The notes under the pieces: model-generated | The model's database searches: none | What the model saw: the letters and a program-made list of their open reading frames with translations, nothing else | Told to the model about the DNA's origin: nothing | Shown here: piece after piece, positions 17,897-27,010 of the stretch | Numbering within the stretch: the stretch's first letter is position 1 | Layout of the letters: each line of letters starts with the position of its first letter | Program-made: the position numbers and the translations under genes | NCBI GenBank assembly: GCA_902629125.1 | Contig: CACOPQ010000003.1 | Location: 87,789-151,788 of the forward strand | Direction: 5' to 3' | Length of the DNA: 64,000 bases | DNA from: an uncultured Alphaproteobacteria bacterium | Lineage (GTDB): Bacteria > Pseudomonadota > Alphaproteobacteria > Thalassobaculales > Thalassobaculaceae

Positions 17897-19303
17897 ATGT
17901 CTGAAACAAAAAAACTGGCGAACTTTGCTGCAAACCTCTCTTTTGATGATATTCCAAAAGATGTGGTAGAGCGGATTAAGTTTTTAGTTATGGACACTGT
18001 TGGTATATCAATCCGTGCTATGCATGACGCGGAATCAACACCAGCGCTTCTCTCTGCCAGCCAAGCCATGGGCTATCTTGGAGGTCAAAGCAGGGTCATG
18101 GGAAGCAGCGCGACATACACTCCACCTGCGGCAGCTATGATTAACGGGACACTGGCGCACAGCTTAGACTTCGATGACACGCATGCGGCGGGGTCGCTTC
18201 ATACGAGCGCACCTATAATTCCAGCTGCCTTCGCTGCGGCTGAAATGGTGGGGGCAAGCGGCAGTGACGTAATCGCAGCGATCGCAGCGGGCTTTGAAGT
18301 GCAAATCAGACTGAGTTTGGCTCTTAATCCTACAGAGCACTACAAGAGAGGATATCATCCCTCAGCAACTTGTGGAACTTTTGGTGCTGCGGCTGCGGCT
18401 GGGTCGATCTTTAAATTAGATAGCGAAAATATGGAGAGTGCATTCGGCATTGCAGAGTGTCAGACTTCTGGCTCAATGAGATTTCTGGCTGACGGCGCTT
18501 GGACAAAACGATTTCAAGTCGGATATGCAGGGCACAACGGATTGATAGCTGCTTGCCTTGCCCGCGAGGGATTTAAGGGGCCAATAGGTTCGGTTGAAGG
18601 TAAAGATGGTTTTCTACAATCATACGCACCTAATCCGGATTTAGGAAAGGCCGCTCAGAACCTTGGTAAAGTCTGGGAGACTATGAATATCGCTGTCAAA
18701 CCGTACCCTTCTTGTAGATACAGCCACGCGGCGATGGGCGCGCTCGCAGAAGTTCGAAGTAAACACCAAATAACTCCGGAAGAAGTCAAGTCAGTTGAGG
18801 TGGGATTACCGCATACAGGCTGGCGTATAATTGGCGAAACTGATGATGTTAAGCGAAGGCCAGTTGGAGCTGTAGATGGGCAATTTTCAATGCCATTTTG
18901 TGGCGCGGTTGTTCTAAGACAGGGAACCATGGGTTGGGACGATTATGCGAAACATTTGAATGATGTAGCGACGTTAGAGCTAGCTGGAAAATTCACTACA
19001 GTAACAGATCCTTGGGCGGAATCAGAGTATCCGGCCAATATGGCAGGTATAGTGAGGGTAAAAACGGAGCGAGGTAATTTTGAGGAAAAGATCTCAGTTC
19101 CTAAAGGTGAGCCAAGCAACTTTATGACGTCAGTTGAAGCGCGAGAGAAGTTTGACGATTTAGTCTCACCATACCTTCAAAAAAATCAGCTTGACGAGTT
19201 GGTAGATGTCCTTCTCACATTAGATAACGAGAAATCAATAATCGCGATGTTGGATCTCACGAGGTCTCAAGATAGTGGACTGCGAATGGCAGGGGAAGAT
19301 TAA
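17897..19303 (+). CDS. MmgE/PrpD family protein
   Basis: The family includes 2-methylcitrate dehydratase (PrpD), cis-aconitate decarboxylase and several catabolic dehydratases or isomerases. The 468-residue protein has the family segments INGTLAHSLDFDD, SLHTSAPIIPA, the helix AAIAAGFEVQIRL, and KPYPSCRYSHA. The start is set by a near-perfect ribosome site. It opens an operon with a MaoC hydratase 9 bases later and an acyl-CoA dehydrogenase. No prpB or prpC is present, so classical propionate catabolism is unlikely. The substrate may be a tricarboxylate-like or branched dicarboxylic acid, but this is inference. A second family member lies at 40763. Confidence 0.88.
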   Translation: MSETKKLANFAANLSFDDIPKDVVERIKFLVMDTVGISIRAMHDAESTPALLSASQAMGYLGGQSRVMGSSATYTPPAAAMINGTLAHSLDFDDTHAAGSLHTSAPIIPAAFAAAEMVGASGSDVIAAIAAGFEVQIRLSLALNPTEHYKRGYHPSATCGTFGAAAAAGSIFKLDSENMESAFGIAECQTSGSMRFLADGAWTKRFQVGYAGHNGLIAACLAREGFKGPIGSVEGKDGFLQSYAPNPDLGKAAQNLGKVWETMNIAVKPYPSCRYSHAAMGALAEVRSKHQITPEEVKSVEVGLPHTGWRIIGETDDVKRRPVGAVDGQFSMPFCGAVVLRQGTMGWDDYAKHLNDVATLELAGKFTTVTDPWAESEYPANMAGIVRVKTERGNFEEKISVPKGEPSNFMTSVEAREKFDDLVSPYLQKNQLDELVDVLLTLDNEKSIIAMLDLTRSQDSGLRMAGED

Positions 19304-19312
19304 GAGGCATCA

Positions 19313-19828
19313 ATGTCTTACGAAAGTAGAGCTGTTCGGAACGGTGAAGGCAACCGTTTCCGTGAAGAAATTGGTCGGTACTTTGAAGACTTTAACGTTG
19401 GAGACGTTTACGAGCACCGACCAGGTAGGACTATAAATGAGGCAGATAATTCCTGGTTTACGCTTTTGACGATGAATACTCATCCGCTTCACTTTGACGC
19501 AGAATATGCAAAAGATAGTGAATTCGGTAAAATCTTGGTAAATTCGTGCCTTACGTTGTCAATTGTCGCCGGGATGAGTGTGAGTGATGTAAGTCAAAAG
19601 GCTATTGCAAATCTTGGTTGGACAGACATTAAACTTCCAGCTCCTGTTTTCATAGGCGACACAATCTATGCTGAAACTGAGGTACTTGAGAAGCGAGTTT
19701 CAAAGTCTCGACCTACACAAGGAATTGTCTCTGTTAGAACTAAAGGGACAAAATCTGATGGGACAGTATTTATGACGTTCGATCGCACGATTTTAGTGGC
19801 AAAACACGGGCACGGAATTGCAAATTAA
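19313..19828 (+). CDS. MaoC-like enoyl-CoA hydratase
   Basis: The 171-residue hot-dog-fold protein belongs to the MaoC dehydratase group that hydrates enoyl-CoA thioesters; its pattern recalls the mesaconyl- and itaconyl-CoA hydratase branch. Visible landmarks are RYFEDFNVGD near the start, the hydratase segment with NTHPLHFDAEYA, and VNSCLTLSIVAGMS. It sits between the MmgE/PrpD gene and the acyl-CoA dehydrogenase with short gaps, so it probably hydrates the product of that dehydrogenase. Which CoA ester is used is not decidable here. Confidence 0.87.
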   Translation: MSYESRAVRNGEGNRFREEIGRYFEDFNVGDVYEHRPGRTINEADNSWFTLLTMNTHPLHFDAEYAKDSEFGKILVNSCLTLSIVAGMSVSDVSQKAIANLGWTDIKLPAPVFIGDTIYAETEVLEKRVSKSRPTQGIVSVRTKGTKSDGTVFMTFDRTILVAKHGHGIAN

Positions 19829-19878
19829 CTACCTGCATAAACCAATTGTGGAAAAAGGAAAGTAAGAGAGAATTAGAT

Positions 19879-21054
19879 ATGGCTGTAGCTGAAGATTTTT
19901 CGTTTGAAGAGAGACAAGAACAAGAACGAATGGTTCTAGAGAGTGTCGACCGCTTTCTTGATAAAGACGTAGCACCTTACGCGCATGACTTGGAAGCTGA
20001 CGATACTTACCCTCAGGAAATTGTTGATAAAATGGTTGATATGGGACTTTTTGGAGCCACGATCGGGGCCGAATACGGCGGTCTTGGTTTGTCCGTTTCC
20101 ACATACGCGAAAATTGTTGAGCGGGTCTCAACTGTGTGGATGTCAGTTTCAGGCATCTTTAATTCGCATCTTATAATGGCCGCGGCGGTTGAGCGGGCGG
20201 GAACTGAAGAGCAGAAGGCGAAATGGCTGCCGAAATTTGCGTCAGGGGAATTAAGAGGTGGCATAGCTTTGACAGAACCTGACGCAGGTACTGATCTTCA
20301 AGGTATACGCACTAGAGCGGATAAATCTGGAAACGGATACTCTCTAAATGGAGCTAAAACTTGGATCAGTAACGCAGTCGAAGGTGGTGTTTTGGCAATT
20401 CTGGCAAAAACAGACCCTGAAGCAGAACCTCGGCACAAAGGTATGAGTCTATTTCTTGTAGAAAAAAGCTCCGAATTCCAAGTATCAAAAAGAATGAAAA
20501 AACTGGGCTACAAAGGCATCGATTCTGGTGAGTTTGTGCTAGATGATCTGTTTGTTCCAGGCGAAAATTTAGTTGGTGGCATTGAGGGTAGGGGGCTTCA
20601 GCAAATTCTGGGCGGCTTAGAACTTGGCCGAATAAATGTGGCGGCAAGAGGAGTTGGCATCGCGAAAGCGTGTTTGCTGAAGTCAGTCGAGTATGCGCAA
20701 GTTAGGAAGACATTCGGGAAACCAATCGCAGACCATCAATCAATACAGATTAAGCTTGCTGATATGGCTACACAGGTTGAGTCGGCACGGCTGCTAACTG
20801 AGCAAGCGGCAGCAGCTTACGACAAGGGTGAACGTTGCGATATGGAGGCCGGGATGGCAAAGCTTGCTGCTAGTGAAGCTGCTCTATACAATAGCCTTGA
20901 GGCAATGAGATTACACGGTGCTTACGGCTATTCGAAAGAATTTGATATAGAGCGTTATTACAGAGACGCACCATTGTTGGCTATTGGTGAAGGTACTAAC
21001 GAGCTTCAGAAGTTGATAATAGCAAAGCAATTAATAGCAAGAAATCCTGTCTAG
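19879..21054 (+). CDS. Acyl-CoA dehydrogenase
   Basis: The 391-residue FAD enzyme introduces the alpha-beta double bond in an acyl-CoA and passes electrons to ETF. It shows the FAD/substrate segment ALTEPDAGTD, the TWISNA strand, the RKTFGKPIADHQ segment and, near the end, AIGEGTNELQ whose first glutamate (about 371) is the usual catalytic base. The ATG at 19879 with AGAGAG upstream is preferred over a TTG eleven codons earlier. It follows the hydratase by 50 bases. Glutaryl-CoA dehydrogenase or a short branched-chain enzyme are both possible; a specific name is not justified. Confidence 0.9.
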   Translation: MAVAEDFSFEERQEQERMVLESVDRFLDKDVAPYAHDLEADDTYPQEIVDKMVDMGLFGATIGAEYGGLGLSVSTYAKIVERVSTVWMSVSGIFNSHLIMAAAVERAGTEEQKAKWLPKFASGELRGGIALTEPDAGTDLQGIRTRADKSGNGYSLNGAKTWISNAVEGGVLAILAKTDPEAEPRHKGMSLFLVEKSSEFQVSKRMKKLGYKGIDSGEFVLDDLFVPGENLVGGIEGRGLQQILGGLELGRINVAARGVGIAKACLLKSVEYAQVRKTFGKPIADHQSIQIKLADMATQVESARLLTEQAAAAYDKGERCDMEAGMAKLAASEAALYNSLEAMRLHGAYGYSKEFDIERYYRDAPLLAIGEGTNELQKLIIAKQLIARNPV

Positions 21055-21090
21055 ATAAGTTAAGTCAGTCAAATCCAAACTCAACTTGTG

Positions 21091-21180
21091 TTTACTGGTT
21101 GTAATCTGATCAGTAAAACAACGTTTAGTTGATCCTGTGTCGGGGACACGGACTCAATAACTGGCCGTGATAAACGGTCA
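21091..21180 (+). promoter_or_regulatory. Three successive stem-loops in the hyuA leader
   Basis: The 138-base gap before hyuA contains three hairpins: TTTACTG/CAGTAAA (21091-21097 with 21111-21117, extendable by G-U pairs), CTGTGTC/GACACGG (21135-21151, three-base loop, one G-U pair) and TGGCCGT/ACGGTCA (21162-21180, one G-U pair). The last ends just before the GAGGAG ribosome site of hyuA. None is followed by a clear U-run on the plus strand, so they look less like a terminator than a leader or mRNA-stability element. No known riboswitch was recognised. Confidence 0.35.
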
Positions 21181-21192
21181 AGCGAGGAGCCT

Positions 21193-23232
21193 ATGGCGAT
21201 CAATATTGGTGTAGATGTGGGGGGAACATTCACCGACTTTTCAGTAAGTGGCCCCGCATCTGGTACACTTTATTATAAACTCCCATCGACGCCAGAAAAG
21301 CCAGACCAAGCAATCATTGCAGGTTTGGAGGATTTGCTAAGAAATAATGCTTTAGAACCGAATGGTATCTTAAGGTTTTCGCATGGCACGACAGTGGGTA
21401 CAAACGCTCTTATTCAACGGCGGGTGGGTAAGGTCGCGCTCATAACTACACGAGGGTTTAGAGACCTCATAGAAATAGGTCGACAAACTCGACCAAAAGT
21501 CTATGACATGCATCAAGATTTTCCAAAGCCATTAGTGCCCCGCTGGCTTCGTTATGAAGTATCTGAAAGAATACAGGCTAATGGCACGATCCATACTCCT
21601 CTGGATGAAAAAGAACTCAAGGAATTAGGCGCAACCATGGTGCTAGAGGAGGTTGACTGCGTAGCAATTTGTTTTTTGCACTCGCATGCTTTTCCAGAAC
21701 ACGAAAGACGTGCAGCTGAAATATTGAAGGAAGTCATGGGTGATAAAATATCAATAATGACGTCCTCAATGGTGTATCCAGAATTTCGGGAGTACGAGCG
21801 GTTTTCAACCACTGTTCTTAATGCCGCACTATTAACCGTTATGAGTGCCTATCTTGACCGATTGACGAGGGAAACAAAACGCATAGGCCTTAGGCCCGAC
21901 CCAATGATTAGCCAGAGTGGGGGTGGTTTGATGTCCGCGGGCTATTCTAGACAATATCCTATTCGTTCTGCATTGTCTGGTCCAGCGGCTGGGGTTATCG
22001 GCGCGGCGTATCGGGCAGGTGTAGCTGAAGAGCGAAATATCATCACGCTGGACATTGGTGGTACGAGTGCGGATGTATCACTGATAGCGAACGGTGAGCC
22101 TTCCACGGTGCATGCGCGCCATCTTGCTGGTTTTCCTCTTAGACTTCCAGCGTTAGATGTGAACGCTGTTGGTGCTGGCGGTGGTTCTATCGCATGGATA
22201 GATAAAGATGCACTTTTGAAAGTGGGTCCAGAAAGCGCAGGCGCCGTTCCAGGACCAGCTTGTTATGATAAGGGAGGCTCAGAAGCGACTGTTACAGACG
22301 CTAATGTGATTTTGGGTCGCTTGCCAAGCGAAGCTCTTTTGGATGGTAGGATGCCAATAAATATGGAATTGGCGAGAACCTCAATTGAGCACTTGGCAAA
22401 AAAATTGAAAATGTCAATAGAAAATACAGCTATTGGCATTGTCCAAGTTGCAAGTGCTGTCATCGTAAAAGCAATTCGGGCTATTTCCGTTGAGAGGGGA
22501 TATGATCCCTCAGAGTTTACGTTATTTGCTTATGGGGGTGCTGGTCCTCTCCACGCCATGGAGGTTGCTAAGGAGCTTGGGATAAAAAAAGTTTTTATTC
22601 CACCTAATCCGGGTATTTTGTGCGCAGAGGGGCTTTTGAGTTCTGATTTAATAGCAGATTTTGTTAAGCCTTTACTCTGTAATTTTGATGAAAAAGCCAA
22701 AGAAAATATTTCGATGGTTTGGGAAGAATTGAATGTCCAAGCAGAGAGATGGTTTGAGAGCGAAAATATACCCTCTCAAAATAGAAAGGTAAGTTGGACA
22801 GCAGATCTCCGTTATCGGGGGCAGAACTTTGAGCTCCCAATACCATTTGAAGTTAATGAATTTGGCACCAGAGAGATTGAACAATTAAGGTCAGCTTTTG
22901 ATAATGCCCATGAGATTGCTTACGGATATGCTCAACCGAGTGAGACTGTCGAACTTGTTAATGTTAAAGTAAAGCTTTCGGGTGTTCTCACCAAACCATC
23001 CTTACTCAAGTTGCCAGTATCTGAAGAAGGTATTCCGATTTCGGAGCGTATGGTTTGTTTTGGCAATGAACAGTGGATGAGTACGAAAATCTACCGCCGG
23101 TTAGATTTGGCGCCAGGACAGTCACTGGCTGGGCCAGCAATAATAGAACAGATGGATAGTGTGATAGTAGTTTTTCCGGAAGACATAGCTAAGGTCGATA
23201 GTTGGGGAAATCTCCTAATCAATATTAATTAA
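21193..23232 (+). CDS. hyuA: Hydantoinase/oxoprolinase subunit A
   Basis: The 679-residue protein is the ATPase-fold subunit of the N-methylhydantoinase / 5-oxoprolinase / acetone carboxylase family, which use ATP to open cyclic amides or activate carbonyl groups. Phosphate-binding motifs of the actin-like fold are visible as DVGGTFTDF (8-16) and DIGGTSADVS (about 287-296), with VGAGGGSIA and the YGGAGPLHA segment typical of the family. A GAGGAG ribosome site precedes the ATG. hyuB follows 13 bases later, as expected for a two-subunit enzyme. The family cannot be split into hydantoinase or oxoprolinase from motifs alone. Confidence 0.92.
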   Translation: MAINIGVDVGGTFTDFSVSGPASGTLYYKLPSTPEKPDQAIIAGLEDLLRNNALEPNGILRFSHGTTVGTNALIQRRVGKVALITTRGFRDLIEIGRQTRPKVYDMHQDFPKPLVPRWLRYEVSERIQANGTIHTPLDEKELKELGATMVLEEVDCVAICFLHSHAFPEHERRAAEILKEVMGDKISIMTSSMVYPEFREYERFSTTVLNAALLTVMSAYLDRLTRETKRIGLRPDPMISQSGGGLMSAGYSRQYPIRSALSGPAAGVIGAAYRAGVAEERNIITLDIGGTSADVSLIANGEPSTVHARHLAGFPLRLPALDVNAVGAGGGSIAWIDKDALLKVGPESAGAVPGPACYDKGGSEATVTDANVILGRLPSEALLDGRMPINMELARTSIEHLAKKLKMSIENTAIGIVQVASAVIVKAIRAISVERGYDPSEFTLFAYGGAGPLHAMEVAKELGIKKVFIPPNPGILCAEGLLSSDLIADFVKPLLCNFDEKAKENISMVWEELNVQAERWFESENIPSQNRKVSWTADLRYRGQNFELPIPFEVNEFGTREIEQLRSAFDNAHEIAYGYAQPSETVELVNVKVKLSGVLTKPSLLKLPVSEEGIPISERMVCFGNEQWMSTKIYRRLDLAPGQSLAGPAIIEQMDSVIVVFPEDIAKVDSWGNLLININ

Positions 23233-23245
23233 ATGGATGTAGCAA

Positions 23246-24916
23246 ATGCCAGTCTTATCCCCTATTCAAATTGAGCTTCTAAGAAATGGCCTCACGAGCA
23301 TTTGTGATGAGATGTTTTTAGCGATTATGAAGAGTGCCTATTCTACAAATATAAAAGAGAGACACGATCATAGCGCAGCTATTTTTGATGCCGAAGGAAA
23401 AGTTGTTGTCCAAGGTGAGAGTCTACCGCTCCACTTAGCGTCTATGCTTGGACTAGTTGAGGTTGTATTAGATCGTTACGGAAGAGACAATATCAGCCCA
23501 GGGGACATGTTTTTATCGAACGACCCTTTCGTAGGACGCGGTTCTCACTTACCGGACGTGGCTATTCTTGCGCCTGTTTTTCGTGACGACGAGCTGGTCA
23601 TGTTTGTCTCCAATATAGCACACCATTCTGACATAGGTGGCATGGCGCCTGGTTCAATGGCTGGTGGAATGACAGAAATTTATCAGGAGGGTCTTAGAAT
23701 ACCACCTATCAGGATAGCAAAAAATCATGAGATACTAGATGATGTATTGGACCTGGTTTTACTAAACGTGAGAGTCCCCGCAGAGCGCAAAGGGGATTAT
23801 ATGGCCCAAATAGCAGCGAATAAACTCGGTGCGAGGCGCTTAAAAGAGCTTTTCACTAAATGGACACGAGAACAGATTTCCGAGGGTTGTACTGGGATAA
23901 TTGAGGCTGTTACTCGAAGAATGCGTGCAGGAATTGCGGATCTTCCTGATGGAAAATATGAATTTACAGATGTGCTGGATGATGACGGCATGGGAACAAC
24001 AAACATTCCAATTTGTGTAAAAATCGATATCCAAAGTGATGAAATATGGCTCAACTTTGAGGGATCGGCACCCCAAGTGACGGGTAATATGAATAATAGC
24101 TTTGCCGGACTTCAGGCAAGTGTTCTTTTTGCTCTTAAGGTTTTAATCGATCCAGATGGACCAACAAATCACGGCATGCTAGAACCTGTTCATATTGATG
24201 CACCTGAAGCAAGCGTTGTTAACGCCTCTTTCCCAGCAGCAACTGCAGCGCGAGCTCAAACCTGTCAGCGTATTATTGATGTTATATTAGGAGCCTTGGC
24301 GCCTGCAGTGCCAGAACGCGTTATAGCTGCTTGCAATGGCGCAAATGGAGTTGCAACCTTTTCGGGTGAAGGGCCCGATGGCCAATATTATCTTTATATG
24401 GAGACGATAGGGGGCGGGGCTGGGGGGCGATCGTACCAGGATGGTTCAGATGGGATACAGGTACATGTCACAAACACGTCTAATTTACCTGTTGAAGCAC
24501 TTGAAAACGAGTATCCACTTTTGGTTGAAAAATACGAACTCGTTGAGAATTCGGGTGGTGCAGGGAAATGGCGAGGCGGGATGGGACTTCGACGAGTTTA
24601 TCGGGGCTTGGGCCATACCTTAACATTTTCGGGGCAGGGCGAAAGAGCAGTTACGCCTCCTTGGGGACTATTTGGTGGTAAAGGCGGGGGCACTGGTTCA
24701 ATATCATTAATTAATCCAGACGGTAGTAAGGATGAGCTAGACATTAAACCAGCATCTCTTCAGGTCGAGCCAACAAAAGCAGTTTGTATAGAAACACCAG
24801 GCGCCGGTGGTTATGGTGACCCGGTTGATCGAGATACTGGGTCATTATTAGAAGATTTCAAGTCCGAAAAGTTCTCAAAATTATTTCTTAAAGAGCACTA
24901 TAATTTCGAGAATTGA
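23246..24916 (+). CDS. hyuB: Hydantoinase/oxoprolinase subunit B
   Basis: This 556-residue protein is the partner subunit of HyuA. Landmarks are the N-terminal TSICDEMFLAIMKSAYS, the SNDPFVGRGSHLPD segment, HHSDIGGMAPGSM, and the Gly-rich C-terminal part with ENSGGAGKWRGGMG and GAGGYGDP. The length is usual for a separate B subunit. It ends the operon; 97 bases with no convincing terminator separate it from a convergent SDR. Confidence 0.92.
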   Translation: MPVLSPIQIELLRNGLTSICDEMFLAIMKSAYSTNIKERHDHSAAIFDAEGKVVVQGESLPLHLASMLGLVEVVLDRYGRDNISPGDMFLSNDPFVGRGSHLPDVAILAPVFRDDELVMFVSNIAHHSDIGGMAPGSMAGGMTEIYQEGLRIPPIRIAKNHEILDDVLDLVLLNVRVPAERKGDYMAQIAANKLGARRLKELFTKWTREQISEGCTGIIEAVTRRMRAGIADLPDGKYEFTDVLDDDGMGTTNIPICVKIDIQSDEIWLNFEGSAPQVTGNMNNSFAGLQASVLFALKVLIDPDGPTNHGMLEPVHIDAPEASVVNASFPAATAARAQTCQRIIDVILGALAPAVPERVIAACNGANGVATFSGEGPDGQYYLYMETIGGGAGGRSYQDGSDGIQVHVTNTSNLPVEALENEYPLLVEKYELVENSGGAGKWRGGMGLRRVYRGLGHTLTFSGQGERAVTPPWGLFGGKGGGTGSISLINPDGSKDELDIKPASLQVEPTKAVCIETPGAGGYGDPVDRDTGSLLEDFKSEKFSKLFLKEHYNFEN

Positions 24917-25013
24917 CGTCAAGTTGTATTGTTAGCATCAACTCTGGGAACCCAAGGTGGGCAATGTTCAAAAGCGTGACTAGGACATTTCTCGCATTTG
25001 GCTTGGTTATGTT

Positions 25014-25772
25014 CTACATGGAGGTTGCTCCACCATCAATAACGAGTTCTCCACCGGTCATATATGAAGACTCCTCAGAAGCTAAAAAAATTACTCCAGA
25101 TACAATCTCAGCTATTGTTCCAAGCCTTCCAAGCGGTACACGGCTGAGTCTCTCGGCTAGAATTTTGGGATCAGACATGGCTTGATGAACCATTTCTGTA
25201 TCGATTGGACCTGGAAAAATAGCGTTACTTCGTATTTTATCCTTCGCGTGTTGAGTTGCAATGACCTTACTTAAAACCCTTACGGCGCCTTTGCTTGCCG
25301 CATATGCGGGCTCTTGTGTGGTCGACTGGCCAAATCCCGCTACTGAACAAATATTGATAATAGATCCACCGCCAGCACGCCTCATCTCTGGAATAGCATG
25401 TTTTGCGCCAAGGAAAACGCCTTTAGAATTAACTGCCTGAACTCTCTCCCATTCATCTACAGTACGCTGCTCTATCGGGACCCTGGGAATGACGATTGCA
25501 GCATTATTAACTAAAACGTTTAGTTTTCCAAAAGTCGTTACTGTTGTATTTATAGCGGAAACCCAATCAGCTTCATTTGTTACGTCAAGATGTATGTATT
25601 TTGAATCTTCTGAGGTTTGATTTATTTCACCCTCAACTTCATAGCCATTTTCATCAATAATATCGCCAAAAACAACTTTAGCTCCCTCTTTAACAAATGC
25701 CCTTGCTTCTGCTGCTCCTTGGCCTCGTGCACCGCCAGAAATTAAAGCTACCTTTCCTTCCAATCTCCCCAT
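25014..25772 (-). CDS. Short-chain dehydrogenase/reductase
   Basis: This 252-residue classical SDR has SGGARGQG at residues 12-19, an NNAA in place of NNAG, Ser143, Tyr157 and Lys161 in YAASK, and a C-terminal IDGGATSM. The pattern is like glucose-1-dehydrogenase and hydroxysteroid/cyclohexanol dehydrogenases. An Asp in FGDIIDE at the end of strand two favours NAD. GGAGAA precedes the ATG. It converges with hyuB and is divergent from the Gfo/Idh/MocA gene across 180 bases. Substrate unknown; a secondary alcohol of the island pathway is likely. Confidence 0.87.
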   Translation of the reverse strand: MGRLEGKVALISGGARGQGAAEARAFVKEGAKVVFGDIIDENGYEVEGEINQTSEDSKYIHLDVTNEADWVSAINTTVTTFGKLNVLVNNAAIVIPRVPIEQRTVDEWERVQAVNSKGVFLGAKHAIPEMRRAGGGSIINICSVAGFGQSTTQEPAYAASKGAVRVLSKVIATQHAKDKIRSNAIFPGPIDTEMVHQAMSDPKILAERLSRVPLGRLGTIAEIVSGVIFLASEESSYMTGGELVIDGGATSM

Positions 25773-25952
25773 GGCTTTTCTCCATTTGGTAGGTGGTTAA
25801 ATTGAATTGAAAAAAGATTAACGAGAATTTGTTGGCCCTGCAATTGCCATGGCCGAAATTGAGGTTAACTGGTACTGTCAAATAATGAATTTGTTGGAAT
25901 CCCCGAAAAAAATCAGATAATTCAACTTGCCCACAAAATTTGAAGCATAAAG

Positions 25953-27008
25953 ATGACAGTAAAATTTGGAATAATAGGTTTGGGAATGATTTCGCGTTTT
26001 CATGCACAGGCGATAGCAGCAACACCAGGAGCTGAGCTGACCGCTGTTTTATCTCGCGACCTAGCGAAGGCGACGCGTTTTGCGGACGAGTTTCATGCAG
26101 CCCCCTATGCAAATCTAGATGAATTTCTTGGCCACGTTGGTCTAGACGCAATTAGTATTTGTACGCCTAGTGGAAATCATTTGAAACCTTGCACTGCAGG
26201 TGCAAAGGCTGGAAAACATGTAGTGTGTGAAAAGCCACTTGAAATAAACACGAGTCGAATAGACCAAATGATAAGTATATGCAAAAAGTCCGATGTATTG
26301 CTTAGTGGCATTTTCCCACGGCGATTTAATCCAGCGACGCGAATACTGAAGGATGCAATAAAGAATAATCGGTTTGGTGAAGTTAATATGGCCGATGCTT
26401 ATATTAAATGGTGGAGAAGCCAAGATTACTATGACAGTGGCGATTGGCGAGGGACATGGAAACTCGATGGAGGTGGTGCATTAATGAATCAATCCATTCA
26501 TACTGTAGACCTGCTGCTTTATCTAATGGGGCCAATCAAAAATGTAAGAGCCGAAACGCGATTACGAGGACATACAGCGATAGAAGTAGAAGATACTGCT
26601 GTAGCACTCTGCGAGTTTGAAGCAGGTGCCCTTGGTGTCATTCAAGGTTCAACCGCTAGTTGGTCGAAAACAGGTCATTCAGCGGAAATACAGATTACAG
26701 GTTCGCGTGGTTCCGTTTTCATGGCGGATGATTATTTTAAAGTTTGGGAATTTGATGATGAAACGGAAGCAGATGACATAATTCGAAAAGAGTTTATGGA
26801 CCAAAGTAGTCGTGGAGGTGCTGGGGCTGCCGATCCCTCTGCCATAGATTTTTCCTGGCATGCCCGAAATTATGAAGATATCGTCGCTGCTATTGTCAAC
26901 AAAGGCGAACCTAAAATAACTGGTGAGGAGGCCAGACGGGCGGTCGCTCTCATAACTGCGATTTATGAATCAGCGGCATCAGGAGGAAAGCGAGTGGAGG
27001 TTAGCTAG
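25953..27008 (+). CDS. Gfo/Idh/MocA family dehydrogenase
   Basis: The 351-residue protein has an N-terminal Rossmann domain with GIIGLGMIS (6-14), the family motif CEKPLE (about 91-96), and a C-terminal alpha/beta domain. Members oxidise or reduce sugars, inositols and related polyols with NAD(P). The stop is followed after 2 bases by a TIM-barrel isomerase, whose ribosome site (GGAGG) lies inside this gene's end. Such pairs are usual in pathways that go through 3-keto sugars or inositol derivatives. The exact sugar is unknown. Confidence 0.88.
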   Translation: MTVKFGIIGLGMISRFHAQAIAATPGAELTAVLSRDLAKATRFADEFHAAPYANLDEFLGHVGLDAISICTPSGNHLKPCTAGAKAGKHVVCEKPLEINTSRIDQMISICKKSDVLLSGIFPRRFNPATRILKDAIKNNRFGEVNMADAYIKWWRSQDYYDSGDWRGTWKLDGGGALMNQSIHTVDLLLYLMGPIKNVRAETRLRGHTAIEVEDTAVALCEFEAGALGVIQGSTASWSKTGHSAEIQITGSRGSVFMADDYFKVWEFDDETEADDIIRKEFMDQSSRGGAGAADPSAIDFSWHARNYEDIVAAIVNKGEPKITGEEARRAVALITAIYESAASGGKRVEVS

Positions 27009-27010
27009 CT

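Noticed and set aside
17897..19303. 2-methylcitrate cycle dehydratase (prpD)
   Set aside because: The family fits, but prpB, prpC and acnD are missing and the context is different.
25690..26151. 153-codon minus-strand frame across the SDR/Gfo-Idh-MocA spacer
   Set aside because: It overlaps both real genes, and the divergent promoters must lie here.
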